The notes beneath the pieces are model-generated. The model worked only from the letters and a program-made list of their open reading frames with translations, did no database searches and had not been told where the DNA came from. From Strigamia acuminata (Eukaryota > Arthropoda > Chilopoda > Geophilomorpha > Linotaeniidae), in contig OX442318.1 of the NCBI GenBank assembly GCA_949358305.1, positions 4,202,501 to 4,266,500 on the forward strand: a DNA stretch of 64,000 nucleotides, in the 5' to 3' direction. Positions 10,253-20,605 of the stretch are shown piece by piece. Every line of letters starts with the position of its first letter. Position 1 is the stretch's first letter. The position numbers and the translations under genes were made by a program.

Positions 10253-13200
10253 TTATTTCTTCAAGTTATCGGCGTAACTTGGCTTATCTTCCGAACTTGG
10301 TTCGTCCAGGTTGGGAGATGTGGTCAATCTTGAAGAGTAGTCCGAGGGATCTTCGCTCTCATTTAAGTAGAAACGCAGGTGTCCCGGCGCCTCCAGCGGA
10401 TTTCCCGTTCGTTCGTGGGCCCAAATCGGTGGCAGGAAGGCCGACATACCTTGATTGGTGTGGTGGATTCTTTGGGCTTCGGCGATGCTGGTTGGCGCGC
10501 GATGCGCTCGGAGGAGCCGTTGATGTTGGATGAAGCGATCGTCTCCGGCTCCGGCTTCAATAGCATCCTTCATCCAGACGTAAAGAGAATAGCCACGGTC
10601 TGGGGTCTGGAGTAATTTTGTTTCAGTGTCCTTCGTCAAGGACAACCCCGGGAAGTACATCCGGAGTCTGGCGGCGATCTGAGGTTCTGCCGTCTTGGAA
10701 GCCTTCATGTTCGATTTTGGGCGGAGCAACTTTCCTTTCGTTCCCTTCTTTTTGAGCGAGACTGGATCGGCCAGTGGCTCGGGAGGTCTATTTTCCTTCG
10801 GTGGAGGCGGAGGAGGAGGTGTCGGATCCCTGGGAGCCGGAGTTTCCACGACTGGTGTGGTCACCGAAGATGACGGAAGCGGATGTTGGATGATCGCTCG
10901 AACGTTTTGGTAAGAGGCCTCTGGATCCGGGTCCTGGGCCACCATTTGGGCTCGAATTATTGCCGCGGAGGGCACTAGGCGTGTCCAGCTGTCTACGAGA
11001 GCCGGCGGGACTTGGAAACCCTCGTGGGCCACTACGATCCAGGCTGCTACAGCGACACGCGCGTTTCGGAAGGTGGCGGCGGCCAGTAAAATCGACATCA
11101 AGTCGGTAATGGCAACCACGATCCTCGTATTCCAATTTGGATGATCCCGATTCCTGTTCTGCGTATATTCAATCGAGATCCGCTGAAGATTCGAGATGAC
11201 GTTCTGGATCACGTTTTGTTGGTACGAATCCATTTCGCACAACAGTGCTCTGGCCTGCTCCACGGTTGTGACGTCCAGAAATTGTTGCAGCGTTACCTCC
11301 GACGGGTTGACTGGAGTCGAGGCTTGGATGACTGCTGGGGCTGGCAACATTGGATTGGGTCCCGCGGATGTCGTTGGCTGAGGCACAGATCTGACCAGAC
11401 GTCTTGATTTTTCCGGTTCGGGCTTGTCCCAAACAATTGGAGTTCTCGTTGAAGTTGAAGCTTCGGGGATCGTTGGGAGAGGTTCGACTTTGGCTGGTCC
11501 AAAGCGAGCTTCTCGATGTTTGAGTTGTTCTTCAGAACTCAGTGTCGGTGCGCCGATTATTACTTTCTTGCGAAAGGCGCTTGGGAGGCTGACGCTGGAT
11601 GTTACGCTTCTCGTCTGCGAGAGTTCCGGCTTGATGAAAGCGCTTGGCGCCGTCTCTAGACTCGAGGCGGTCGAGGGAGTCGGGCGGTAGACTGGTTTGG
11701 GCTGCAGTTGCTGGTATTTCATAACTACCGCGAGGAGATCCGCCTGAGTATACATCTTCTTCTGCTCGGGGACCTCGTCGATAATTACCTCGTCGTCGAT
11801 CTTCATTGGTTCGGGACTGTCCCGAATTGATCGTGTGTTTTCGTAGCGTTTCCTATCTCGCTGTCGTATTTCCTCTTCACGATACGCTTTCCACGAACGT
11901 GTGCGACTCTCTGATCCTCTTCTTCTTCGTTCGTCTTGTAGACGGAGGTTCTCTCGTTCACGTCGGGCTTTCTCATCACGTTCGCGTAGGAACTCTTCTC
12001 GGTGTCTGTTCCACGCTTCTCTGTTTTCCTCCCGCCGTCTGAAGTAATTTCTACGATAATCGTTCCAATCTTCTTGGTTCCTATCGCGTCGGCGTTGATC
12101 TTCTCGGCGGTCGGGGAGTTCGCGTACACTTTCTCTTCTACGGCTGGTTGACGGGGCGTCCCTCGATCGAAATCGCGATGTTTGTAGGGCCTCCGTTTTT
12201 TCTAGGCGAGAGAAAGCGCTTGGTTTGGCCAGGCGTTTCTTTGTCGCGGGTATCTTACTCTGCGCGCTGCTGGAAGTGCTTGGCTTGTCCAGGCATTGTT
12301 TCTTTGCTGAACAGCCTCCTTCGTCGTGCTCGTTGGAGAGACGTTTCTCAGCCTTCTGGCGTTTGCGACCAAAGAAACCTAAAAAGTGTAATTGGTGCAT
12401 TGCTCGCTGCGAGGAAATAAAACCGTGTCTTGGCCTCCAATCTGGGCGGTCGGGTCGATCGTCTTGGATTTGTTGGAGCCAAATCTTAATTTCCTCGGTC
12501 GAGTAACCGTCCGGCTGCAAATAATCGAAAACTTCGTCATGCGCGGTTCGTCTCACTTCTTCGTAATACGCCATGTGAATCTGGTGTTTTTCTTCATCTG
12601 TTTCGGCGTCGCGCCACTGTTCGTAAACATCCCATCCTCGCTGGTTGTCGGGGAAGGCGGCTCGGATTAGTGGATTCGGGATTGGCGCTGGTGGGTCCAT
12701 GTTTCTTGAGATAACTGCCCGTAATGCTGCTTGGTATTGGCGTGGCATGTAGTGGATCAACGTTTGCTGGCTGGACCAGTAGCGGCTGATCGCACGAGAC
12801 AATAATAGGCGAATCTTCCATGGTTCAAAGTTGACCGATTCTTCGAGCGCTTGTCGGAACAGTATGGGGATGACTTCTCGCCATAAGCTGCCTGCGGAAA
12901 CTCTTTTCGGGTCGATTTGTCCCCACGTAGTGCGATATCCGTCCTAAATATAAGAATATTAATGAATATATTAGGATCGTTGATTAATTTGTCATATTTT
13001 TCTCTAGAGATTCTTTCGTCTAACACAAGATGGCGTCATGGTCGGCCATGTGCTTTTCGACCACGTGTCTTGAAGTTACTTTTTCTTTCGGTGTTTGATT
13101 AATTTTGACGATTCGTCACTTAAAGTTAAATTATTTCTTCGTTCGTGGTCAGTCCACGAACTTATTTCGTATTTTTGATTCTCGATAATTGAATTTTTTC

Positions 13201-13367
13201 TATTTTTTACTTACGTCGGGTTGGACATCGGGTTCATTGGGTTCGTCCCAATTTCCCTCTTCGTTGTTTACGACTATTTGTAACAACTCCACTTGTTCTT
13301 CATCGTCATCCTCGGAAGCGTTGTTTACGGCCCGTTCAATTTCTTTCTTCCAATCATTTCTTTTCAT
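10253..13367 (-). CDS. Element 2 ORF3, spliced two-exon protein of unknown function
   Basis: It lies downstream of pol, where env would sit. Exon 1 is 13215-13367 (51 codons, ATG at 13367, acidic, ending near NEPDVQPD) with donor GAC|GTAAGT. The intron is 12944-13214, ending tatttag. Exon 2 is 12943-10253 (896 residues). Both junctions are phase 0, giving 947 residues. Exon 2 holds an N-terminal block with TTWG and RLLLSRAISRYW, a block around WRPRHGFISSQ, a KKR/KRQK basic patch, a long Arg/Glu charged coil, a Pro-rich stretch with seven prolines, and a C-terminal block with RLLRAHRAP and HTN.G.SAF. I see no signal peptide, membrane anchor or fusion peptide, so it is not a typical Env. Element 3 has a homologue with the same splicing. 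Function unknown; the splice model is inferred from sequence. Confidence 0.8.
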
Positions 13368-13585
13368 TTTTCGGAAATTAATTTGATACTTTGATTTACG
13401 GCTGCCTCGAGGTGATCGTCGCTTAGTCGGAGATGACAGTGATAAATGTGGGTCGGGTTAGAGGTTAACTATTAGTCTCGTGTCGTCTTTGATTGGTTTG
13501 GCCAATTAAGACGCATTGTGGGACGTAACAGGTGTCCCCCCTGTGGTTGTTTTTATCGATTGTTTGAGACAATGGCTGGAGTCGC

Positions 13586-16500
13586 TTATTGTTTTCCGAC
13601 GAGTTTCCCGTCTTTTATGAACGGGTTTGGCTTGTGTCGACGCATACCGTATATTTTATCAGGTTTGAGGATTCTTGTAGTCTTATTTTTGTTTGATTGC
13701 TTTCCTTTTTTAGGAGATTCTTCGACTATTTCCTCCCTCTCCGAAATCTCATCCGGGGCGTCGGCCGCTTCGTGTAACTCATCTTGAACTAAATTGGTTG
13801 GGCCAGTTTGTTCATCTAAAAACATGTCGCGAATAATTGGATTCTGCGCTGGTTTCGTCTGATATTCCGTCCAAGCCTCTTGAGGAAACTCAGGTAAGTA
13901 TGGAGTTAATTCTCGGGCGTGGATCGATCTAAAATTAACGTTGTCTGCCAATCTTTTTAGCTTGAAAGCGTTTCCGCCGTGGGCTTCGAGTATGACGTAC
14001 GGGCCGTCGCGTTTGTCTGCTAGGCCTGAGTGGATCCCCTTATCGGCGCTGGACTGAATATGTGTGTCTTTCCAGACGAGGTCATTGACTTTAAAATTGC
14101 AGAAGGGCCGATCCTTTCCAGCAATGCTAATACGATCTCTCATGTCGAATATGTGAGACATCATATGTTGATAAGTGGCCGAAATAATTTGCTCCAACCT
14201 ATCGACGTAAATATGAGGCTTCTCGGGATCGATTTCCAGTATTTCCTCCGGTATTCGCGGGTCCCAGGGCACTCTGAGTTCCCGAGCGAAGTTTAGAAAC
14301 GCGGGAGAAAATTTGCGATTCCTCGAGATCGTCGTGCGGATGCTGAAGGCAATTTCACGAAGATATTCGTCCCAGCTGGAGTGAACATCGGTGAAAATTG
14401 CCAGCGCATATTTTATGTCGCGATTTAACCTTTCGACGGGATTGGCCCGTGGATTATAGGTTGACGTGTATGATGTCTCGATGTCGAATTTTTTACAGAA
14501 GTCTTTATACAAATTTGACGCAAATTGTGGTCCATTATCGGAAATTAATTTCCGAGGGAATCCGAAATGAAGCGCCACTTCGTACAAACATCGAATGATT
14601 TTCTGCTTAGTTGGTCTCTCCATTGGAAAGAGCTCGGGCCATCCGGTCGCGACATCCATGATTACTAAAATATATTTGTTTTTATTGGATGACGTGGGTT
14701 TTGGGCCCATTAAATCCACGCTCCAGCAGTCGAAGGGTGCGAAGGGGCCGAGTGAGATTCTTTCGTAATTCTTGGGCGTCCTAGGTTTGCACGCTTGGCA
14801 TCTGGGGCAGTGGTGAATGAAACGAACAATATCTCGGGTCATTTTGGGCCAAAAATAGAGTTGGTTCGCACGGTAGATTGTTCTGGCCACTCCAGAATGT
14901 CCGGCGAGTGGGTGTCCGTGGACCATCCACAGAAACCTTGTTAGCAGACTCCTGGGTATAACGACTTTCATCGAAGTACCTGTCTCCGTCAGATCATCGC
15001 GGAAATTCGGGTGGTGTTTTAGTAGAAGTCCATCCTCGATTAAGTACGTGGAGGCCTCTCTTTCGAATTCTTCGCGTTGGATTTCGTCGAAATTCTTGTC
15101 GGGAAATTTTTTATTTGTGATGAAGTCTCGATAAGTTTTACAGAAGTCGTCTGTCATTTGGGCGGCTATTAATTCGTCCCTGGTGGGCGGTTTGCTGTTC
15201 GTCCCCTTGCTTACGTGGGCGACGAATGCTCGAACGTACTTGTCGGAGATTCGAGGTTCTATCGTTAGCTCGTAATTTGGGTGAGCGTCCTTGACAGACT
15301 GGTACGCTCGGAGCCAATAATTGTAATAATTTTGGTCTCCTGACTCGAGTTTCTCCTTGGGTAATTCGTTTAGCTTCTTAAATTCCCATTTTCGAACGGG
15401 GTTCGGACAGTAGAAGAGGCGTGAGTCGTCCTCTCCGCAGTCGGTCTCGTCTTCGGGGTCTGAAGCTGGGGCTCGTGAGAGGGCGTCTGCCACGACGTTG
15501 AATTTTCCGGGTCGGTATTCAATGATTAAGTCACAAGCCATTAATTCTAGCTGCCAGCGAGCCATTCTTCCGGACGGTTCCTTCAACGCCATTAACCATT
15601 TTAGGGCTTCGTGGTCGGTTTGTACGTTGAACTTGGTAAATTCCAGGTATGGTCTGAATTTTCGGATTGCCCAGACGACGGCTAGACATTCTAACTCTGT
15701 CGCATTATAATTCTTTTCGGCTGCTTGTAATTTCCGGCTGATGAACATCGTCGGGACCTCTAACATTACTCCGTCGACGTCATGCTTTTGAAGCAACGCA
15801 GCACCTAGGCCAATTCGACTGGCGTCGGTGTGAAGAGTGAATTCTCGATTAAGATCTGGCAGGGGAATCCGTTTTACATCGATCAGCATTTGTTTTATTT
15901 TGTTAAACGATGTTTCGCAGTGGTCAGTCCATTCGAACTCTTTATCGTTGCGTAACAGATCTGTGATGGGCGCCGCGACGTCTGCCAAATTTGGGAGTAA
16001 TCGATTGAAGAAATTCACCATGCCCATGAAACGTTGGACTCCTTTTACATCTTCCGGGGCGGGGAACTGGCTAATGGCCTGGGTCTTTTTCGGGTCGATG
16101 GATAGGCCACCCGTTCCGACTGTGTAACCCAGGAATGCCAATTCTTTGCGGCAAAATTTACTTTTCCCTGGATGGATGTTTAGTCCGGCCTTTGTGAGTC
16201 GCTCCATGACGTCATTCACATGCATCAAGTGGTCTGTAAAGGTCTGAGAGACTATTACTATGTCGTCAAGATAAGCCCATGCGTATTTGTGTAAGGCGTC
16301 GCCGAGAACTTTTTCTATTAATTTTTGAAAGGTGGCGGGTGCGTTTACTAACCCGAAGGGCATTACATTAAACATCAGTCGACCCTGCGGTGCCCAAAAA
16401 GCTGTTTTCTCCTTATCCTCTTCCCGCAATTCAACCTGCCAGTAACCCTTGGACAAGTCCATGGTCGTGACCCAGTTAAATGGGGCGAGTTCTCGTAAAA

Positions 16501-17599
16501 TTGCTTCTATTGATGGCATTTGGATGGGGTCAATGACGGTTATGGCGTTTAAAGGTCTATAATCGATGCAGAGGCGCGGTTCGGAGCCTGGTCGCATGAC
16601 GAGGACAATCCTCATTCCATACTCTCCGATGGCGTGCGACACGATCCCTTTTTCGAGCAACTCGTTGCACATTGTTCTTACGATGTGTCTCTTCTGGGGA
16701 TTCATAGTCTTAAAAGGCACTCGTACCGGTTTGCCCGTAACCAATTCGATCTCGTGCATTACGTAACTTGTCTTCCCTGGATCTTTATTTAAGTTCTTCG
16801 AGTGCTTCTTGAGCATTTCCTCGAGGAGTTTCGTTTGTTCTTCGCCAAGGTTGGCGTCTGCAGCCAGATTATGTATTAAATTCTCCTCCTGGAGGATAGT
16901 ATTAAATGATTTAAAATTATAGTCTTGGATGAACTTTTTAATTTCGCCTCCTCCCCATTCCTCGTCGTCCTTAGCTTTGTCTAGGAGTTCCGGAGGTATT
17001 ATGGGTAGTCGTGGGTCCTCGTGGTTGTCGATGTAATTCCACGAACGTGTGACTGGGTTGGGCTGGATGTTCATCCGTTCCATCAAATCCATTCCTATCA
17101 GCAGGATTGTGTCTCGGGTTGGTAACACGATGAAGAAATGCTTAATCGTGCCTCCTTCCCATACGAAATCGGTTGATAACGTCCCCACTGCTCTAACTTC
17201 TCCCGCTGCCGTAAGAACTCGAATATTCTCGTTCATCCCCCGTAATTTTCTCTGTATTTTTTCGTCGAGTGATTCGAATAAGTCGGTAGAGATAAACGTC
17301 TGATCCGCTCCCGAGTCGAGTAGTCCCATTAACACCTTTTTGCCGAAAGAGACCGGTATTTTAGCCAGTACGCTCTTTGCTTCTGTTGATAGATTGCAAC
17401 GAAGTATTCGCTTTTTAAGAGGATTGGCCCCTTGGTCAAGCGGTAAAGTCATGAAAGCGTTGGCTATGCCGTCTTCGTCTCTAATTTCGAATTTCCGTTT
17501 GTTGGTTGGAGTTGTGACTTCCTCGTTGGCAGCTTCCTCGAAAAATTCCAACAATTTTTTCATTTCTTTAATTTGTTTTTCCACTAGTGTAAGGTCCAT
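13586..17599 (-). CDS. pol: Element 2 Pol (protease, RT, RNase H, integrase)
   Basis: There are 1337 residues from the ATG at 17599, but translation probably enters by -1 frameshift from gag; the frame is open back to the slippery site. Domains in order: aspartic protease with LLDSGAD (Asp 95); reverse transcriptase with MPFGLVNAP and catalytic YLDD near residue 440; RNase H with HTDASRIGLGAAL and TDHEAL; integrase with the HHCC finger (HPLAGHSG, CPRCQAC) and the DDE core (SVDLMG, ISDNGPQF, NPVERLN). The C-terminal tail after the core has no chromodomain that I can see. The frame is free of stops. It makes cDNA, processes polyproteins and integrates the element. It is clearly related to element 3 Pol, with long identical blocks in RT. 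Confidence 0.95.
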   Translation of the reverse strand: MDLTLVEKQIKEMKKLLEFFEEAANEEVTTPTNKRKFEIRDEDGIANAFMTLPLDQGANPLKKRILRCNLSTEAKSVLAKIPVSFGKKVLMGLLDSGADQTFISTDLFESLDEKIQRKLRGMNENIRVLTAAGEVRAVGTLSTDFVWEGGTIKHFFIVLPTRDTILLIGMDLMERMNIQPNPVTRSWNYIDNHEDPRLPIIPPELLDKAKDDEEWGGGEIKKFIQDYNFKSFNTILQEENLIHNLAADANLGEEQTKLLEEMLKKHSKNLNKDPGKTSYVMHEIELVTGKPVRVPFKTMNPQKRHIVRTMCNELLEKGIVSHAIGEYGMRIVLVMRPGSEPRLCIDYRPLNAITVIDPIQMPSIEAILRELAPFNWVTTMDLSKGYWQVELREEDKEKTAFWAPQGRLMFNVMPFGLVNAPATFQKLIEKVLGDALHKYAWAYLDDIVIVSQTFTDHLMHVNDVMERLTKAGLNIHPGKSKFCRKELAFLGYTVGTGGLSIDPKKTQAISQFPAPEDVKGVQRFMGMVNFFNRLLPNLADVAAPITDLLRNDKEFEWTDHCETSFNKIKQMLIDVKRIPLPDLNREFTLHTDASRIGLGAALLQKHDVDGVMLEVPTMFISRKLQAAEKNYNATELECLAVVWAIRKFRPYLEFTKFNVQTDHEALKWLMALKEPSGRMARWQLELMACDLIIEYRPGKFNVVADALSRAPASDPEDETDCGEDDSRLFYCPNPVRKWEFKKLNELPKEKLESGDQNYYNYWLRAYQSVKDAHPNYELTIEPRISDKYVRAFVAHVSKGTNSKPPTRDELIAAQMTDDFCKTYRDFITNKKFPDKNFDEIQREEFEREASTYLIEDGLLLKHHPNFRDDLTETGTSMKVVIPRSLLTRFLWMVHGHPLAGHSGVARTIYRANQLYFWPKMTRDIVRFIHHCPRCQACKPRTPKNYERISLGPFAPFDCWSVDLMGPKPTSSNKNKYILVIMDVATGWPELFPMERPTKQKIIRCLYEVALHFGFPRKLISDNGPQFASNLYKDFCKKFDIETSYTSTYNPRANPVERLNRDIKYALAIFTDVHSSWDEYLREIAFSIRTTISRNRKFSPAFLNFARELRVPWDPRIPEEILEIDPEKPHIYVDRLEQIISATYQHMMSHIFDMRDRISIAGKDRPFCNFKVNDLVWKDTHIQSSADKGIHSGLADKRDGPYVILEAHGGNAFKLKRLADNVNFRSIHARELTPYLPEFPQEAWTEYQTKPAQNPIIRDMFLDEQTGPTNLVQDELHEAADAPDEISEREEIVEESPKKGKQSNKNKTTRILKPDKIYGMRRHKPNPFIKDGKLVGKQ

Positions 17600-17613
17600 C
17601 TTTTTCGAAGTTA

Positions 17614-17665
17614 TCGCGAGCGGATGTGGAATTATTTTTGTTCCGCCCGCGAGTTCCAGTTTTTT
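17614..17665 (-). promoter_or_regulatory. -1 ribosomal frameshift signal between gag and pol, element 2
   Basis: On the minus strand the gag frame reads ACA AAA AAC, giving the slippery heptamer A AAA AAC at 17665-17659. A 6-nt spacer (17658-17653) leads to an 11-bp hairpin: arm TCGCGGGCGGA at 17652-17642 pairs with TCCGCTCGCGA at 17624-17614, with one G-U. The -1 frame is open from the heptamer through the pol ATG. Gag ends at 17632, inside the hairpin loop. Predicted fusion is about 2308 residues. Confidence 0.85.
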
Positions 17666-20511
17666 GTCATACTGTCGAATTTGGCGGTGAGTTCCTTCAA
17701 GACTTTTTCTTGCTCCTTAGCGAGCAATTTCACTAGCTCTTCTCTCTCTGCGGCCTTGTCGTCGGCTTTTTTCTTTGCCAGTTTCGGGCAGGTCTGACGC
17801 CAGTGGCCGTCCTCGTTGCAGAAATTACAAGGGCTTTTCTTCTTTCCCTCCCGCACAAAAGGCTTTTTGGGGTAGTCTTTCTTCTCAGAAGCCATCTCTG
17901 TTTTCGGGTTGTGATGCTCCGATTTTCTGGACTTCATCTGAGGTCGGTAGCTGGGTGCCAGTTCCTTCCCCATGTTTGCATGTACAACCTCGTTGATACC
18001 TTCGTCGACTTCATCGCTTTCCGAGAATTGCTCAGAATCTTCGCTTACTTCGTCTTCCGACTTTTCCTCGGCGGCGTTAGTTTGCGTGCGATAGGCCTTA
18101 TTTGGAGGTGGTAACGGGTTGGAAGCTTGTTGGTTTTTCTTTGAGGGGAGTGGCTCTATACTTCCGTTTAGATAATTTCGCGATTGGAGCAGCTTAGTGG
18201 AGTCTATGCTGCGTTCCTGTATTCGTTGCTGTCGAGCCACTCCTAGAGCTCGTTCCTCTTTTGTCAGATTTTCGTTATACCGAGCATTTACTTCGGTGTG
18301 TTTTTTCTCGACGAAAGCGAGGATGGCTTTGAAATTATCCCCTTTAGGAGCGTTCATTTCTCGTAGGACTTTGGTTGCGGTTTCGTTTAGTCCTTGTTCG
18401 AAGAGAGCTTTCTGAGCGTGTTGGTCAAATGGTTTGTCCATTTCACGGAACAGGCTGTCGGCTCGTTGTACGTACTCCCTCAGAGTTTCCCCGGGAGCTT
18501 GCTTCATAGAGCTTACTCTTTTCTGGATTTCTTGGCTCGTCTCGCCATATTGATTGTGGAACTTTATGACAAAGTCTTCCCAGTTTCGGGGTTGGACATC
18601 AGCGTACCAGATTCGGGCCCGATTTATCAGCATTTCTGGTATTCCGCGCGCAACCATTTCGTCGGGTTCCGCTCCTAAACGATTAATCGTCAGGGCGACT
18701 TCGTCCAAAAACAAGTTGCCAGCGTTCCAGGATCCGTCGAACTTAATTAGTCTCAGGGTCGTCCACTTGATGTTGTTATCCTTGCGAGAATACAGCCATC
18801 GGTCCGCGGAGTAGCGTTTCAACAATCCTTCGCTTCGATCGTCTTCCTCGGTCTCTTGGCCACGGCTCTGTTGAAGTTTTTGGTCCATGGCTTGAAGGAG
18901 TTCGTCTTTCATCGTCCGTAGTTGGTTGCTTAGCGAGTCAGTCTCACTAGGCAGCGGTGATGATCGTGGGTTGTCGGAAGGGAGGCTTGGGTAATGCGTA
19001 CCGTTGCCTGTCAGTCCGAATTGATTGTGTTGAAACGACGTTTGTCCTGATGATCCCACGGCGTTCGGGTTTTTCGTGAGGTCTTGCGCTACCGTTGAGT
19101 TATCGGGGTTCGATTTTTCCGGAGCGGCGGTTCGGCTCAACTTTGTTCCGGGCGGTACCAGGTCGTCCAGTCGGGTCCCCGTGAGGCCTTCATCCGTTTT
19201 TCTGATAAAAACATAGGAGTCTCTTCCAGCATATGCTTCGGCGGCGTGCTTCTTTTCGAGGTGATTTTTAACTGCGTTAATCTCCTCGAGCGTCGGCATG
19301 GCCAGTTTATTTTGACCTGCTTCGTTGCGTATCTGGTTCTTCTGATTTATACATCTGATTAGTTCGGCGTTAGGGTCGCCTTGGTTGGTATTACTGGTTT
19401 GGCCAGTTTTCATTGCAAATGAGTTTTTTATTGCCCATGATTGCGCGCCCTGATTATTCCTCCTATCTTGTATAAACGCCTCGTACAGTTCTCCTTTGAC
19501 TTCGTCCGATTCGTTCAAGATGCTATCTAGTCCGTTGACTCGGATACTGCCGTGAGATGCTTGAGAGTCGATACTTTCACTGTCTGACGTTGCTTCGCCG
19601 CCGGTCTCGGACTGCTGTCGATCTGCTCCGACCCGACGTCGTTTCTCCCCGCGTCTGGCCGTGTTATCTGCCGATCGTTTTTCAGTCCTCTGATTTACTA
19701 GGTCGATTACCCGGCTTAGTTCTGCGTAAGGATCCTTGTCCTGATCGATCTCGATGCCGTGTGCGCAGGCCACTCGTGTCACTTCTATTGCTTTGGCTAC
19801 CAGCTCCTTAGCTGTGTGAGACCGTTCTGGGGAGCTCTGTACGGAGTTTGGCTCCGAATGCTGGCTTAACCCGTTGCTTGGTGGCCGGATCTGATAGTCC
19901 TTGGCCATTTCTCGTTCGATTATTCTTTGCTTCGCGAGCAATTCTCGAGCCAGCTCGCGCTCCATTGCCGTTTGCTTTTCTTGGCTTTCACGGGCGGCCG
20001 CCATCTGCTTAGCTTGACGTTCTTGTGCCAAGCTTTGTTCCATGGCAGCTAATTTCTCGCGATGCTCTCTGGCTAAATCTTCCATCAATTCGTTTTTCTT
20101 CTTTTCCAACGCGGCTGTTCTCGCTTGGTCGGCTCGGGTAGCCTCGTTGATAATTGCGGCGCCTGTGCTTGCCGCTTTATTTAGAAGAGTCATTAGATCC
20201 ATTTCACTGGGATCCTTTTCGACTGGTCTGGGGCTTTTCAATCCGAATCGAGGGTTTTCGAACGATTTATTTAACCTGTTTTCTTCGTGAGGGCTTCCTG
20301 ATCCTTCGAATTCGCCTCCCGTGAACGGAAGTTGTCTTGCAAGGGGAAGGCCTTCACCTGATGATTCCGTTGAAACTTCAGTCGAGTTAGTCTCGACTTC
20401 TGGTTCCACGTGGTTCGCTTCTTCCGCTTTTTGGCGTTCGATTTCTTCGGTTTCCTTTCTCTCCTTTTCGTCGTTACGCCTTTTTCTGTCTTCTGCGGTA
20501 GTTTTCGTCAT
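17632..20511 (-). CDS. gag: Element 2 Gag
   Basis: The protein has 959 residues from the ATG at 20511. The N-terminus is highly charged and probably coiled coil, with long Glu/Lys/Arg/Ala runs to about 200. The capsid region at about 560-760 carries the retrotransposon-gag pattern: FDGSW..G..FLDE, AR.WY..V..(N)W..F...F...YGE, and M.Q.PGET..EYV.R. A CCHC zinc knuckle CNFCNEDGHWRQTC lies at 895-908. It is longer than most Gypsy Gags because of the N-terminal extension, which element 3 shares. Near its C-terminus the ACA AAA AAC codons form the frameshift site. It assembles the particle and binds genomic RNA. Confidence 0.9.
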   Translation of the reverse strand: MTKTTAEDRKRRNDEKERKETEEIERQKAEEANHVEPEVETNSTEVSTESSGEGLPLARQLPFTGGEFEGSGSPHEENRLNKSFENPRFGLKSPRPVEKDPSEMDLMTLLNKAASTGAAIINEATRADQARTAALEKKKNELMEDLAREHREKLAAMEQSLAQERQAKQMAAARESQEKQTAMERELARELLAKQRIIEREMAKDYQIRPPSNGLSQHSEPNSVQSSPERSHTAKELVAKAIEVTRVACAHGIEIDQDKDPYAELSRVIDLVNQRTEKRSADNTARRGEKRRRVGADRQQSETGGEATSDSESIDSQASHGSIRVNGLDSILNESDEVKGELYEAFIQDRRNNQGAQSWAIKNSFAMKTGQTSNTNQGDPNAELIRCINQKNQIRNEAGQNKLAMPTLEEINAVKNHLEKKHAAEAYAGRDSYVFIRKTDEGLTGTRLDDLVPPGTKLSRTAAPEKSNPDNSTVAQDLTKNPNAVGSSGQTSFQHNQFGLTGNGTHYPSLPSDNPRSSPLPSETDSLSNQLRTMKDELLQAMDQKLQQSRGQETEEDDRSEGLLKRYSADRWLYSRKDNNIKWTTLRLIKFDGSWNAGNLFLDEVALTINRLGAEPDEMVARGIPEMLINRARIWYADVQPRNWEDFVIKFHNQYGETSQEIQKRVSSMKQAPGETLREYVQRADSLFREMDKPFDQHAQKALFEQGLNETATKVLREMNAPKGDNFKAILAFVEKKHTEVNARYNENLTKEERALGVARQQRIQERSIDSTKLLQSRNYLNGSIEPLPSKKNQQASNPLPPPNKAYRTQTNAAEEKSEDEVSEDSEQFSESDEVDEGINEVVHANMGKELAPSYRPQMKSRKSEHHNPKTEMASEKKDYPKKPFVREGKKKSPCNFCNEDGHWRQTCPKLAKKKADDKAAEREELVKLLAKEQEKVLKELTAKFDSMTKNWNSRAEQK

Positions 20512-20585
20512 TTTCTTGCGATATAATGATCGGTCGAAAGATCCCGGTTATTATTTAAAGTTTTGTCGTAAGGTTAGCAAATTCT

Positions 20586-20603
20586 ATCCCGGACAGGCCC
20601 CCA
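20586..20603 (-). promoter_or_regulatory. Element 2 primer binding site, tRNA-Pro-like
   Basis: The minus strand reads TGGGGGCCTGTCCGGGAT, 2 nt inside the 5' LTR. It matches the complement of the usual animal tRNA-Pro 3' end at 16 of 18 positions, the exception being a CT for TC pair. Element 3 has the identical 18 bases. Confidence 0.75.
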
Positions 20604-20605
20604 CG

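Noticed and set aside
12757-13026. 89-residue minus-strand frame between pol and ORF3 of element 2
   Set aside because: It straddles the ORF3 acceptor in a different frame and has no counterpart in element 3; the spliced ORF3 explains the region.
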